Origin: Ciceribacter lividus
Lineage (GTDB): Bacteria > Pseudomonadota > Alphaproteobacteria > Rhizobiales > Rhizobiaceae
NCBI RefSeq assembly: GCF_003337715.1
Contig: NZ_QPIX01000003.1
Coordinates: 62,001 to 126,000, forward strand
Length of the DNA stretch: 64,000 nt
Direction: 5' to 3'
A program made the translations under genes and the position numbers. Under the pieces are notes generated by a model. The model saw only the letters and a list, made by a program, of their open reading frames with translations. It did no database searches and was not told the origin of the DNA. Within the stretch, counting starts at the first letter, position 1; each line of letters opens with the position of its first letter. Positions 27,994 to 37,547 of the stretch are shown piece by piece.

Positions 27994-29031
27994 ATGCAAT
28001 CGCTCACCATCCGCCGCCCCGACGACTGGCACCTGCACCTGCGTGACGGCGCCATGCTTCGCGGCGTGATCGCCGACACGAGCCGGCATTTTGCCCGCGC
28101 GATCATCATGCCGAACCTCGTGCCGCCGGTCGTCACGACGGTAGATGCGCGTGATTACCGCAACCGTATTCTGGATGCGCTTCCGGACGGTCACAGCTTC
28201 GAGCCGCTGATGACCCTCTACCTGACGGAGGAGACCAACCCCGACGACGTCGAGGAGGGCAAGCGCAGTGGGCTGATCACGGCGGTGAAACTCTATCCCG
28301 CCGGTGCGACCACCAATTCGGCGAGCGGCGTGCGCAATCTCGACAAGGTGATGCCGGTCCTGGAGCGTATGGCGAAGATCGGCCTGCCGCTCTGCGTCCA
28401 CGGCGAAGTCACTACACCGGAGGTCGACATCTTCGACCGCGAGGCCGTCTTCATCGAGACGGTACTCGATCCGCTGCGGCGGCGCCTGCCGGAACTGAAG
28501 GTGACGATGGAGCATGTGACGACCTCCGACGGCGTCGACTACATCCGCTCCTCGACCGCCAATCTTGCCGGTTCCATCACGACCCATCACCTGATCATCA
28601 ATCGCAACGCGATCCTCGTCGGCGGCATTCGCCCGCACTACTATTGCCTGCCTGTCGCCAAGCGCGAGAGCCATCGCTTGGCGTTGCGGGCGGCGGCGAC
28701 GTCGGGCGATCCTCGCTTCTTCCTCGGCACCGATTCCGCACCTCACGTCGATCCGGCGAAGGAATGCGCCTGCGGTTGCGCCGGCATCTATTGTGCGCCG
28801 AACACCGTGAGCTGCCTTGCCCATGTGTTCGAGCAGGAGGGCGCGCTCGACAAGCTCGAAGCCTTCGTGTCGCTGAACGGGCCGGCTTGGTACGGCCTTG
28901 CCGCCAACGAGGAAACGATCACGCTGGAGAAGGGTGACGAACCGGTCGTCTTCCCTGCCAAGATCGAGACGGGAGCGGGTCCGGTGACGGTCTTCGATCC
29001 GATGTTCCCCCTATTTTGGCGGGTCCGTTGA
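27994..29031 (+). CDS. pyrC: Dihydroorotase
   Basis: A 345-residue class II dihydroorotase converting N-carbamoyl-aspartate to dihydroorotate in pyrimidine synthesis. Zinc-binding motif [10 protein letters not shown] at 10-19, the carbamylated-lysine region [29 protein letters not shown] and the catalytic Asp in FLGTDSAPH are present. The ATG at 27994 follows GGAGG; a longer extension upstream is unlikely. pyrE follows 1.4 kb downstream with a GGDEF gene in between. Confidence 0.95.
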   Translation: MQSLTIRRPDDWHLHLRDGAMLRGVIADTSRHFARAIIMPNLVPPVVTTVDARDYRNRILDALPDGHSFEPLMTLYLTEETNPDDVEEGKRSGLITAVKLYPAGATTNSASGVRNLDKVMPVLERMAKIGLPLCVHGEVTTPEVDIFDREAVFIETVLDPLRRRLPELKVTMEHVTTSDGVDYIRSSTANLAGSITTHHLIINRNAILVGGIRPHYYCLPVAKRESHRLALRAAATSGDPRFFLGTDSAPHVDPAKECACGCAGIYCAPNTVSCLAHVFEQEGALDKLEAFVSLNGPAWYGLAANEETITLEKGDEPVVFPAKIETGAGPVTVFDPMFPLFWRVR

Positions 29032-29146
29032 ATTGACCGCGAATTGCCAGGATTGTCACGATCCGGGTAACCTTTTGGAGAGAACCGGCGGTTAGCCTTC
29101 GTCAAGGCAGATCGGTGGCGGTTTCACGCAGAAGAGAGCGCTTGGC

Positions 29147-30331
29147 ATGATGCTTGACTATAATTCTCTTCTGCTCGCCCTGGGTTTTTCCGCGACCTGT
29201 CTGATGGTAACCCTTCTGGGAACCTGGGTATCGCGTCGTACGGATTCCTTCCTGCTGACCTTGGTCGTCGCGCTGTTCTTCATCGTCATCGGTATTTTTG
29301 TCTACAGTTCCTACACGCTGGAAGCGGGTTTTCTGAGGGCGTCTTTCGCCTATACCTTCCTGATGATCGGCTTCAGCATGATCTACGCGGCCTCCCTACA
29401 GTTCCGGACGGGTCGAACTCCCTGGAAGCGATCGATCATTCTTTCGGTCGCCACCATTGTGCCCGGGCTGCCACTGATATCCGGTGGGCTGGATGGATTG
29501 GGCTTCATTTTCATGAATGCGGCGACCGCGCTACTCCTGATCGGCACGGGATGGCAATATTGGCGCGCGCGTGCGGAGGCGCCGGGACCGCTTGCCGGAA
29601 TGGTCTTCCTTTACGTTCTCAGCGGAATTTCCTTCGCGCTGTGCGCCGCGGTGCTGATTCAGAAACGCCAGTGGGTTCTTGGCCATGCACCGGACAATTG
29701 GGCGGAAGATCTCAATATCGCGATTTGCATTGCGGGCATGTCCGGTATCGGCGCGCTGTCGCTGGCGCTTCATCAGTGGCGGCTGGCCGCGCGCCACCGG
29801 CACGAGGCCAATACCGATGCGTTGACCGGGCTTCTCAATCGCCGGGCGCTTTTCGACCACGTCGCTGGCCGCCCGGTCGGATCGAGGACGGCGGTCGTCG
29901 TCTTCGACATTGATCGGTTCAAATCGATCAACGATGAGCACGGCCACGCCACGGGTGATGCGGTCATCCGGATATTTGCGGAGGAGCTGACGACCGGAAC
30001 CGGGGGCCAGCAGACTGTCGCTCGTCTCGGGGGAGAGGAGTTCGCCGTCATACTCGCCAACATCTTGCCGGGCCGCGCCGAACGTGTGGCAGGCGACATC
30101 GCCCGAAGCTTCGCCGCGCGCGAAATCCGCATCGGGGAGGCGGTGCTGCGATGCACGGTGAGCGCAGGCATTGCCTTCGGCACGCAGGAGACGGACAGCT
30201 TCGACGCAGTTCTCAGCCTCGCCGATGCGGCCCTCTATCAGGCGAAGCGCAACGGCCGTAACCGGGTCGAAATGGCCGACTTCCTGCACAGGGTTGAAAC
30301 GGTGGAAACCCGCACCAACGTTTCCCCCTGA
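29147..30331 (+). CDS. Membrane diguanylate cyclase (GGDEF) without I-site
   Basis: A 394-residue protein with about six N-terminal hydrophobic helices (residues 5-220) and a C-terminal GGDEF domain (NTDALTGLLNRRAL, DIDRFKSINDEHGHATGD, active site RLGGEEF). The catalytic GGEEF is intact, so it should make c-di-GMP from two GTP. The RxxD inhibitory site, which normally precedes the active site by a few residues, reads GGQQ here, so product inhibition is predicted to be lost. It lies between pyrC and pyrE and near the REC-HD-GYP phosphodiesterase. ATGATG offers two starts, 29147 or 29150. Confidence 0.9.
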   Translation: MMLDYNSLLLALGFSATCLMVTLLGTWVSRRTDSFLLTLVVALFFIVIGIFVYSSYTLEAGFLRASFAYTFLMIGFSMIYAASLQFRTGRTPWKRSIILSVATIVPGLPLISGGLDGLGFIFMNAATALLLIGTGWQYWRARAEAPGPLAGMVFLYVLSGISFALCAAVLIQKRQWVLGHAPDNWAEDLNIAICIAGMSGIGALSLALHQWRLAARHRHEANTDALTGLLNRRALFDHVAGRPVGSRTAVVVFDIDRFKSINDEHGHATGDAVIRIFAEELTTGTGGQQTVARLGGEEFAVILANILPGRAERVAGDIARSFAAREIRIGEAVLRCTVSAGIAFGTQETDSFDAVLSLADAALYQAKRNGRNRVEMADFLHRVETVETRTNVSP

Positions 30332-30403
30332 ATGGCGGCACTATCTAGCATCCACCGATGCATGCTGCTATTCGCCTGATGAGGACGATCAAGGAGCGGG
30401 CGC

Positions 30404-31096
30404 ATGATTCAGACGACATTTCCCGAACCGGCCGTGATGGCCGAACTGGTGGCCAGGATGCTCTGGGAGATCAAGGCGGTGCATTTCTCCGCCGACAAGC
30501 CCTACAAGCTCTCTTCGGGCATGATGAGCCCGGTCTATATCGACTGCCGCAAACTGCTATCCTATCCGCGCATCCGCTCGGCGGTGATGGATTTCGCCGC
30601 CGCGACCGTCATGCGCAATGCCGGCTTCGAGCAGTTCGATTGCATCGCCGGCGGCGAGACGGCAGGCATTCCCTTTGCTGCGCTTCTCGCCGACCGTCTG
30701 GGCCTGCCGATGATCTATGTCCGCAAGGCGCCCAAGGGCCACGGCCGCAATGCCCAGATCGAGGGCCATATGCCCGAAGGCGCGCGGGTGCTGGTGATCG
30801 AGGACCTGACGACGGCCGGCGGCAGCATGTTCAAGTTCATCGATGCCGTGCGCGCAGCCGGTGGTGTCGTCGAGCACGGGATCGCACTCTTCTTCTACGG
30901 GATATTCCCCGAGGCGAAAGAGCGTTTCGTCAACGGCAACGTCACCTTGCATTACATCGCCACCTGGCGCGAGGTCCTTGCCGTCGCGCGTGCGCAGAAG
31001 CTCTTCGACGAGAACACCCTCGCCGAGGTCGAAGCCTTCCTCGATGCGCCGCTCGCCTGGTCGGCGCGCAATGGCGGCGTCGCCTCTCTTTCCTGA
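30404..31096 (+). CDS. pyrE: Orotate phosphoribosyltransferase
   Basis: A 230-residue type I phosphoribosyltransferase joining orotate and PRPP to give OMP. Substrate-binding segments [17 protein letters not shown] and [17 protein letters not shown], and the PRPP-binding loop [13 protein letters not shown], are clear. GGAGCGGGCG precedes the ATG. It is followed 70 bp later by frk, a neighbourhood seen in sinorhizobia. Confidence 0.94.
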   Translation: MIQTTFPEPAVMAELVARMLWEIKAVHFSADKPYKLSSGMMSPVYIDCRKLLSYPRIRSAVMDFAAATVMRNAGFEQFDCIAGGETAGIPFAALLADRLGLPMIYVRKAPKGHGRNAQIEGHMPEGARVLVIEDLTTAGGSMFKFIDAVRAAGGVVEHGIALFFYGIFPEAKERFVNGNVTLHYIATWREVLAVARAQKLFDENTLAEVEAFLDAPLAWSARNGGVASLS

Positions 31097-31166
31097 CGAA
31101 GGGCTGGCAATCCCGGGCGGATTGCTTTAAATCGATTGAAACGTCAAGGGCGAGCGGGAGGCTTGT

Positions 31167-32093
31167 ATGATATTGTGTTGCGGCGAAGCGCTTATCGACA
31201 TGCTTCCGCGTGAAACCACGCTCGGCGAAAAGGGTTTCGCTCCCTATGCCGGTGGCGCGATTTTCAACACGGCGATCGCGCTCGGACGGCTCGGTATTCC
31301 GACCGGTTTCTTCACGGGCCTCTCCGACGACATGATGGGCGACATCCTGCGCGAGACTTTGAAGTCGAGCAATGTCGACTTCTCCTATTGCGCGACGCTG
31401 CCACGGCCGACGACCATCGCCTTCGTCAAGCTCGTCAACGGGCAGGCGACCTACGCGTTCTACGACGAGAACACTGCGGGCCGGATGATCACCGAAAGCG
31501 ACCTGCCTTCCCTCGGTGACGATTGCGAGGCCTTGCATTTCGGCGCGATCAGCCTGATCCCCGAGCCCTGCGGGTCGACCTACGAGGCCTTGATGGCGCG
31601 TGAACACGCGACCCGCGTCATCTCGCTCGATCCGAACATCCGTCCGGGCTTCATCAAGGACAAGGCGGCCCATGCCGCACGCCTCAACCGCATGGCGGCC
31701 ATGGCCGACATCATCAAGTTCTCCGACGAGGATCTCGAATGGTTCGGACTTTCGGGCGATCATGACGAACTTGCCGGCCACTGGCTCGATCTCGGCGCCA
31801 AGCTCGTCGTCATCACCCGCGGTGCGGAGGGCGCGACCGGCTATACGGATCGGTTCAAGGTCTCCGTGCCGAGCGAGCGCGTGACGGTGGTCGACACCGT
31901 CGGTGCCGGCGATACGTTCGACGCCGGCATTCTCGCCTCATTGAAGATGCAGGGCCTGTTGACCAAGGAGAAGGTCGCGGCAATCGACGGGAAGGCCATC
32001 GAAGCTGCGCTGGCACTTGGGGCAAAGGCAGCGGCGGTCACCGTGTCGCGCGCTGGCGCAAATCCACCTTTCGCCCACGAGATCGGACTGTGA
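31167..32093 (+). CDS. frk: Fructokinase (PfkB family)
   Basis: A 308-residue ribokinase-fold sugar kinase that phosphorylates fructose to fructose-6-phosphate. The N-terminal GGAIFNTAIALGRLG motif and the C-terminal anion-hole/catalytic motif DTVGAGDTFDAGILAS are intact. GGGAGG precedes the ATG. It probably receives fructose imported by the frc transporter encoded upstream; pgi for the next step lies at 33.6-35.2 kb. Confidence 0.9.
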   Translation: MILCCGEALIDMLPRETTLGEKGFAPYAGGAIFNTAIALGRLGIPTGFFTGLSDDMMGDILRETLKSSNVDFSYCATLPRPTTIAFVKLVNGQATYAFYDENTAGRMITESDLPSLGDDCEALHFGAISLIPEPCGSTYEALMAREHATRVISLDPNIRPGFIKDKAAHAARLNRMAAMADIIKFSDEDLEWFGLSGDHDELAGHWLDLGAKLVVITRGAEGATGYTDRFKVSVPSERVTVVDTVGAGDTFDAGILASLKMQGLLTKEKVAAIDGKAIEAALALGAKAAAVTVSRAGANPPFAHEIGL

Positions 32094-32120
32094 TTTCGCC
32101 GCCTGTCTTCTGACTGCGGG

Positions 32121-32330
32121 TCAGACTTCCGGCCGATACTCGAGAATGTCGCCTGGTTGGCATTCGAGCGCCTGGCAGATCCGTTCCAGCGTGTCGAACC
32201 GTACGCCCTTGACCTTTCCGGATTTCAGCAGCGAGATGTTCTGCTCGGTGATCCCGACGATCTCGGCCAGTTCCTTCGATCGCATTTTCCGTTTGGCCAG
32301 TATCACATCCAGGTTCACGACGATCGGCAT
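32121..32330 (-). CDS. Small XRE/Cro-type HTH regulator
   Basis: A 69-residue HTH protein (MRSKELAEIVGITEQNISLLKSGKVKGVRFDTLERICQALECQPGDILEYRP), of the YozG-like Cro/CI family. It is immediately downstream (3 bp) of a DUF2975 membrane protein gene in the same direction; such pairs are widespread. It probably autoregulates the pair. Target unknown. Confidence 0.88.
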   Translation of the reverse strand: MPIVVNLDVILAKRKMRSKELAEIVGITEQNISLLKSGKVKGVRFDTLERICQALECQPGDILEYRPEV

Positions 32331-32333
32331 GCG

Positions 32334-32888
32334 TTAAACGAAGCTCCGGTTGTCTTCCTCGATCCCGGTCGCGATCACCATGATATGGCCGAGGACGAAC
32401 AGAAGTCCGGCGAGGATCAACAATCCAATATCCGTGCTGGAAATCCCGATGGAGAGCATCGTCTGTCCCAGCGGATTTTCATAGGTGGCCACCAATACCG
32501 CAAGCGTGCGCGATAGCAAACCCGAAAAGCCTCCGATCAGCGCGAGATAACCAGTGCGGCGCAGAAGGACGCCACTCCTTCCTGCGAAGATTTCGCCCTT
32601 CTCGAAATGGTCGAACATTGTCCAGAGCGTCCATATGGCCGTGCCGATCAGGATTGCGTTCGCACTAGCGATGATGGCCAGCCCTCCAAGCGCATAGCTT
32701 GTCAGGGTCACCGGTTCGATACCGGAGAGAGGGTAGTGAATGACCAGTTCTTTCAGTCTTCCGATGTCGAAGACGAATATCCACGTGAGATAAGCCGACC
32801 CCGACACGAAGCCTGCCGCCGCCAGCACGATCAACAGTTTCATTTTCCGGCTTATCGATTTGACGCGGACGTGGGGACTCAGGGCCAT
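32334..32888 (-). CDS. DUF2975-family membrane protein
   Basis: A 184-residue protein with four hydrophobic helices (near LLIVLAAAGFVSGSAYLTWIFVF, ALGGLAIIASANAILIGTAIWTLW, LALIGGFSGLLSRTLAVLV and IGLLILAGLLFVLGHIMVIA). This four-helix layout and the adjacent small XRE gene are the usual DUF2975 context. The start at 32888 (MALSPHVRVKS) is chosen because a promoter and AAGAGA lie just upstream. Function unknown. Confidence 0.8.
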   Translation of the reverse strand: MALSPHVRVKSISRKMKLLIVLAAAGFVSGSAYLTWIFVFDIGRLKELVIHYPLSGIEPVTLTSYALGGLAIIASANAILIGTAIWTLWTMFDHFEKGEIFAGRSGVLLRRTGYLALIGGFSGLLSRTLAVLVATYENPLGQTMLSIGISSTDIGLLILAGLLFVLGHIMVIATGIEEDNRSFV

Positions 32889-32922
32889 TGGAAAATCTCT
32901 TGCTGTGTGGGTTGCAAAAATT

Positions 32923-32951
32923 ATCGTATTACAATAATTATTTCTCGTCAA
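32923..32951 (-). promoter_or_regulatory. Promoter of the DUF2975/XRE pair
   Basis: On the minus strand TTGACG (32946-32951) and TACGAT (32923-32928) are 17 bp apart, 35 bp upstream of the start at 32888. The spacer and flanks are AT-rich. Confidence 0.6.
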
Positions 32952-32969
32952 TCGAGCAATGGAGATTTC

Positions 32970-33572
32970 ATGAAGAAGGCTTTCGCCACCCTCGCACTCA
33001 TTACGTCCGCCATAGTCGGACTGCCTTCCTGCATGCCGAGCGGGATCTCCAGCGCAGCCAAGCTGGCCGCTCTTTCACCACTCGACGCGGACCCCGGGCA
33101 ATTCCGGGTCGCGCTCGTTGCGCCGGCTGCGCTGCGGCTGAAAGCGGGCGATGCGCGTCTCGGATTCGGCTGGGCGGAAACGGGAAAGCTCGCCAGCTCC
33201 AAAATCTATGACCTGGAGATCGTGCCTGGTACCGCTGCCGTATTACAGTCGCTGCCGCCCCTGCAGTCCGGGCAGCAGGTGATCGCGCTTGGCCTTGCCC
33301 CCCGCGAGGTCGAAGCCGTCCTGAAATTCCAGCAGGAGGTCCGCGATGTGAAACAAGCCGGGCGCCGCGGCAGCGGCAATATTTCCGTTAGCCTCGCCGG
33401 TGGCTGCTGGAGCGAGCCGTTTCCGGCCGATGGCAAGCCACTGCCGCTGGATATCTGGCTTCAACCCAGCGCCGGCGGCGAGTATCTGCCGATTATGCGA
33501 GGCGTTGATCTGAGGGCGATCCTGAAGAAGGCAGGTCTGACGGCGGTGCCGCAATGTACCACTGCGTCATAG
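32970..33572 (+). CDS. Predicted lipoprotein of unknown function
   Basis: A 200-residue secreted protein starting MKKAFATLALITSAIVGLPSC; the Cys at 21 after LPS is a plausible lipobox, giving a lipid-anchored protein. The body has no recognised domain. GGAGA precedes the ATG at 32970. It is divergent from the DUF2975 gene and convergent with pgi. Probably envelope-located; function unknown. Confidence 0.7.
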   Translation: MKKAFATLALITSAIVGLPSCMPSGISSAAKLAALSPLDADPGQFRVALVAPAALRLKAGDARLGFGWAETGKLASSKIYDLEIVPGTAAVLQSLPPLQSGQQVIALGLAPREVEAVLKFQQEVRDVKQAGRRGSGNISVSLAGGCWSEPFPADGKPLPLDIWLQPSAGGEYLPIMRGVDLRAILKKAGLTAVPQCTTAS

Positions 33573-33575
33573 CTC

Positions 33576-35204
33576 TCAACGCCGGGCACCATCGAGCAGG
33601 ACCTTGACCAGTCCCGCCGTCGAACTGTCGTGGCCGGAAGGGGCCGTCCTGCCCTCGACCACCGGAAGCAGCGCGGTCGCGAGTTCCTTGCCGAGTTCCA
33701 CACCCCATTGATCGAAAGAGTTGATGCGGAAGAGCACCCCTTCGACGAAGACACGGTGTTCGTAAAGAGCGATCAGCCGGCCGAGCGCGAACGGGGTGAG
33801 CCGGTCGTAGACGAAGGTGATCGAGGGACGGTTGCCGGAAAAGACCCGATGCGGCGCAATGCGCTCGGCTTCGGCCTCGCTCACGCCCTTCGCCTTGAGC
33901 TGGGCCTTCGCCTCGGCGAGCGTGCGGCCCTTCATCAAGGCTTCGGACTGGGCAAGGCAGTTGGCGATCAAAAGCTCATGCTGATGACGCAGCTCCGGTT
34001 CGAAGCCGTTGGCGGCGATCATGAACTCGACCGGCACGACGGTCGTTCCCTGATGAAGCAACTGGTAGAAGGCATGCTGGCCGTTGGTGCCGGGTTCACC
34101 CCAGACGATCGGACCGGAATTGCCGGCGACCGGCTTGCCGTCGACTGTCACGCTCTTGCCGTTCGATTCCATGTCGAGCTGCTGGAGATAGGCGGCAAAG
34201 CGGGAGAGCCGCTGGTCATAGGGCAGGATCGCGCGCGAGGCGTGGCCGAGAACGTTGCGGTGATAGAAACCGATGAGGCCGAGCAGCATCGGCAGGTTTT
34301 CCCGCAGTGGCGCCGTGCGAAAATGATTGTCCATCGCATGAGCGCCGTCCAGAAAATGGCCGAAGTTCTCGTTGCCGATCGCGATCATCAGAGAGAGACC
34401 GATCGCTGACCAGACGGAATAGCGACCGCCGACCCAGTCCCAGAAGCCGAAGACGCGATCCTCCGAAATGCCGAAGGCTGCGACCGCATCGAGGGCTGTA
34501 GAGACAGCGGCGAAGTGATGGCCGACGGCCTCCTCGCCGAGCGCGCCAGCGACGAAGCGACGTGCCGTCCGGGCGTTCGTCATCGTCTCGATCGTCGTGA
34601 AGGTCTTCGAGGCGACGATGAAGAGTGTGGTTTCCGCCGTGAGGGTCTTCAGCGTGTCAGCGATGTGTGCGCTGTCGACATTGGAGACGAAATGGAGGCG
34701 AGGTCCGTCATGATAGGGGGCGAGCGCCAGCGTTGCCATGGCTGGGCCGAGATCGGATCCGCCGATCCCGATGTTGACGACGTCGGTGATCTTCTTGCCG
34801 GTCGCGCCAGTAATACGGCCGCTGCGGAGATCTTCCGCAAAACGTCCCATCGCCGCGAGCACCGCGTTGACGTCCGGCATGACGTCGCGGCCGTCGACCA
34901 GAACGGGGCGGTTGGAGCGGTTGCGCAGCGCCGTATGCAGAACGGCGCGTCCTTCGGTGAAATTGATCTTCTCCCCGGCGAACATCGCGTCCCGTTTTTC
35001 GGCAATGCCGGCCGTGGCCGCTAGCTCCTCGAGCAGACCGAGAACCTCGTCGTTGACGGCGCATTTGGAGAAGTCCATCAGCAAGTCGCCGAGCGTCACG
35101 CTGAAGCGCGTGAAACGCTGCGGATCGGCGGCAAAGGCGGCACGAAGGTCTTCGGCACGGGTGGCCGCGACGGTGCTCGTCAGCTTGTCGATGATGGCTT
35201 GCAT
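33576..35204 (-). CDS. pgi: Glucose-6-phosphate isomerase
   Basis: A 542-residue phosphoglucose isomerase interconverting glucose-6-phosphate and fructose-6-phosphate. Family signatures [32 protein letters not shown], the catalytic region [18 protein letters not shown] and the C-terminal [13 protein letters not shown] are present. Standard length. It stands alone, convergent with the lipoprotein gene, and completes the link from the fructose genes to central metabolism. Confidence 0.96.
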   Translation of the reverse strand: MQAIIDKLTSTVAATRAEDLRAAFAADPQRFTRFSVTLGDLLMDFSKCAVNDEVLGLLEELAATAGIAEKRDAMFAGEKINFTEGRAVLHTALRNRSNRPVLVDGRDVMPDVNAVLAAMGRFAEDLRSGRITGATGKKITDVVNIGIGGSDLGPAMATLALAPYHDGPRLHFVSNVDSAHIADTLKTLTAETTLFIVASKTFTTIETMTNARTARRFVAGALGEEAVGHHFAAVSTALDAVAAFGISEDRVFGFWDWVGGRYSVWSAIGLSLMIAIGNENFGHFLDGAHAMDNHFRTAPLRENLPMLLGLIGFYHRNVLGHASRAILPYDQRLSRFAAYLQQLDMESNGKSVTVDGKPVAGNSGPIVWGEPGTNGQHAFYQLLHQGTTVVPVEFMIAANGFEPELRHQHELLIANCLAQSEALMKGRTLAEAKAQLKAKGVSEAEAERIAPHRVFSGNRPSITFVYDRLTPFALGRLIALYEHRVFVEGVLFRINSFDQWGVELGKELATALLPVVEGRTAPSGHDSSTAGLVKVLLDGARR

Positions 35205-35304
35205 CGGAATGTCCCTGTTTCGACGACGATGCCGGGACCTTATTAGCCGCGTGAGACCGGATCAAGACACGGGGAGGCCGAGACGCCCCCTTATTTCAAT
35301 CGAT

Positions 35305-37011
35305 TTATTTTCCGTCACGCAGTTCCCGGCGCAGGATCTTGCCGACGTTCGACTTCGGCAACTCACTCCGGAATTCGATGTAGCGCGGGCGCTTGTAGTT
35401 CGTGAGGTTGGCCGTGAAATGCGCCTTCAGGGCCTCTTCGGTCAGCTGCGGATCCTTCTTGACGACGAAGAGCTTGACGGCCTCGCCGGAATGCTGGTCG
35501 GGGATCCCGATCGCCGCGCATTCCAGAACGCCTGGATGCATCGCCGCCACTTCCTCGATCTCGTTCGGATAGACGTTGAAGCCGGAGACCAGGATCATGT
35601 CCTTCTTGCGGTCGACGATCTTCACGTAGCCGCGTTCGTCCATCAGGCCCATGTCGCCGGATCGGAAGAAGCCGTCGTCGGTCATGACCTTGGCCGTCTC
35701 TTCCGGTCGCTGCCAGTAGCCCGCCATGACCTGCGGACCGCGAATGCATATCTCGCCCACTTCGCCGACAGGCAGCGTCCTGCCGTCCTCGTCGCGGATT
35801 TCTATCTCTGTCGAGGGAAGCGGCAGGCCGATCATGCCGGAGAACTCGTTGGAATCGAGCCGGTTGACGGTTGCCACCGGAGAGGTTTCCGAGAGGCCGT
35901 AACCCTCGCTGATGGGGCAACCGGTCATCCGGAACCAGCGCTCGGCAACCGGCCGCTGCACCGCCATGCCGCCGCCGAGTACCAGCAGCAGCGAGGAAAA
36001 GTCCAGCTTCTGGAAATCCGGATTGTTCATCAGCGCATTGAAGAGCGTGTTGAGGCCGGGAAAGACATGCGCCTTGTATTGCTGCAATTCCTTCACGAAG
36101 GCCGGAATGTCTCGCGGATTGGCGATCAGGACGTTGTGGCTGCCGGTCGCGATACCCATCAGCGAATTCACGGTAAGCGCGAAGATGTGGTAGAGCGGCA
36201 GGGCGCAGATGAAGGTCATGACCTCCGGCCGCGGCTTGATCGTGAAGATCGCCTCGAGCCACACCATGATCTGCTCCTTATTGGCGAGCAGGTTCGCGTG
36301 CGTGAGTGTTGCGCCCTTCGAAACGCCGGTCGTGCCCCCCGTATACTGTAGGAAGGCAACGTCGCTACCCTTCACCTCCACAGGTTTCAACGTCTGGCGG
36401 GCACCTTCGGCAAGAACCTGCCGGAAGCTCTTGTGCTGCGGGATGGACCAGGCCGGCACCAGTTTCTTGACCTTGCGGACGACGAAGTTGACGATGTGGC
36501 CCTTGAGGCCCAGCATGTCGCCCATGGTCGCGACTACCACGTGCTTCAGCGGCAGGTGCGGCAAGACCTGCTCAACCGTATGGGCGAAGTTTTCCAGTAC
36601 GAAGATCGCCTTGGCGCCGGAGTCCTTAAGCTGGTGTTCGAGTTCGCGCGGCGTATAGAGCGGATTGACGTTGACGACGACGAAACCCGCACGAAGGATG
36701 CCGTAGACCGTTACCGGGTTCTGCAGGATGTTCGGCGTCATCACGGCAACGCGGTCGCCCTTGGCAAGTCCTTGCGCTTGAAGCCACGCACCGACCTTGC
36801 GCGACTGGGCGTCCAGCTCGCGGAACGTCATGCCCCGGCCCATGCTCGAAAAAGCAAGCCGGTCGGCATATTTTCGGCAACTGCTTTCGAAGAGGGCTCC
36901 GAGCGACGCATGTTCCAGCGGCGCGATTTCGGCCGGCACGCTTTCGGGGTAGGAAGCAAGCCAAATCTTCTCCGCTGCGTGGCCACTGCGGCGGGTTGAT
37001 ACGTCCGACAT
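35305..37011 (-). CDS. fadD: Long-chain fatty-acid-CoA ligase
   Basis: A 568-residue AMP-forming acyl-CoA synthetase that activates long-chain fatty acids at the membrane. The nucleotide loop QYTGGTTGVSKGATLTH, the A5 motif EGYGLSETSPV, GEICIRGPQVMAGYW, the SGDMG region and the C-terminal catalytic Lys in LPKSNVGKILRREL are visible. Monocistronic, with a 536-bp upstream region that contains a 16-bp palindrome (37139-37154) resembling those of branched-chain/fatty-acid regulators. Confidence 0.93.
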   Translation of the reverse strand: MSDVSTRRSGHAAEKIWLASYPESVPAEIAPLEHASLGALFESSCRKYADRLAFSSMGRGMTFRELDAQSRKVGAWLQAQGLAKGDRVAVMTPNILQNPVTVYGILRAGFVVVNVNPLYTPRELEHQLKDSGAKAIFVLENFAHTVEQVLPHLPLKHVVVATMGDMLGLKGHIVNFVVRKVKKLVPAWSIPQHKSFRQVLAEGARQTLKPVEVKGSDVAFLQYTGGTTGVSKGATLTHANLLANKEQIMVWLEAIFTIKPRPEVMTFICALPLYHIFALTVNSLMGIATGSHNVLIANPRDIPAFVKELQQYKAHVFPGLNTLFNALMNNPDFQKLDFSSLLLVLGGGMAVQRPVAERWFRMTGCPISEGYGLSETSPVATVNRLDSNEFSGMIGLPLPSTEIEIRDEDGRTLPVGEVGEICIRGPQVMAGYWQRPEETAKVMTDDGFFRSGDMGLMDERGYVKIVDRKKDMILVSGFNVYPNEIEEVAAMHPGVLECAAIGIPDQHSGEAVKLFVVKKDPQLTEEALKAHFTANLTNYKRPRYIEFRSELPKSNVGKILRRELRDGK

Positions 37012-37547
37012 GCTTTTCCTCCCCGGTAGTATGCATCACGCTTCACCCGCGCGGGCGGCGTGCATTTCCTCCTCGTCGCCCGACCACGAGATTATGCCTT
37101 TGATCTCGCCGTTCAAGACAGAACACGTCTATCTAACATTGACGTAAACGTCAACGAGGCGGGCTGTCTCCCGCCGGACGTTATTGTATTGGCGGCCGCC
37201 CGGTTCCGCGGGCGGGCCGCACGCAGCGATTGTCCTCTCCACGATGGGCGACGCGGCCCTTTCTCCTCTCTAGCAAATTGGGCTTAGGGCGGCACCGCAC
37301 GGTGGGTCTTCGCCGCCGCTTTTTCCGTTCGAATCCCTGTGCTTGTCGCGCCTCACGACCAGTCCGTACGCGCTAGCCCGAAAGGCTTATACTCCGGCGC
37401 TAATGCTTGGTTTTCCCGTTCAGTTGCGCTAATCCAGACACCGTGCGGCCGTCCGGAATTTTGGTTTGAGGCCGGAACTCCGCCGGCCGTCGTTGCGGTT
37501 CGCGGCAGTACCGGCACCCGGGTGACCCTTTAAGAGTGGAGTGCATC
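37012..37547. other. Long divergent region between fadD and the UDP-glucose dehydrogenase gene
   Basis: 536 bp without a convincing gene. It should hold the promoters of both flanking genes and contains the palindrome at 37139-37154. The last 10 bp carry the GGAG ribosome site of the dehydrogenase. Nothing else stands out. Confidence 0.5.
37139..37154. promoter_or_regulatory. Palindromic operator candidate upstream of fadD
   Basis: TTGACGT-AA-ACGTCAA is a perfect 7-bp inverted repeat centred about 135 bp upstream of fadD. The form resembles the TTGACG/CGTCAA-type boxes reported for MerR/TetR regulators of branched-chain amino-acid and fatty-acid degradation in alphaproteobacteria. A related sequence precedes the nitronate monooxygenase gene. 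Confidence 0.45.

Noticed and set aside
32970..33572. Longer upstream versions of the lipoprotein gene
   Set aside because: The signal peptide begins at the ATG at 32970, which has its own GGAGA; upstream codons are antisense to the DUF2975 gene.
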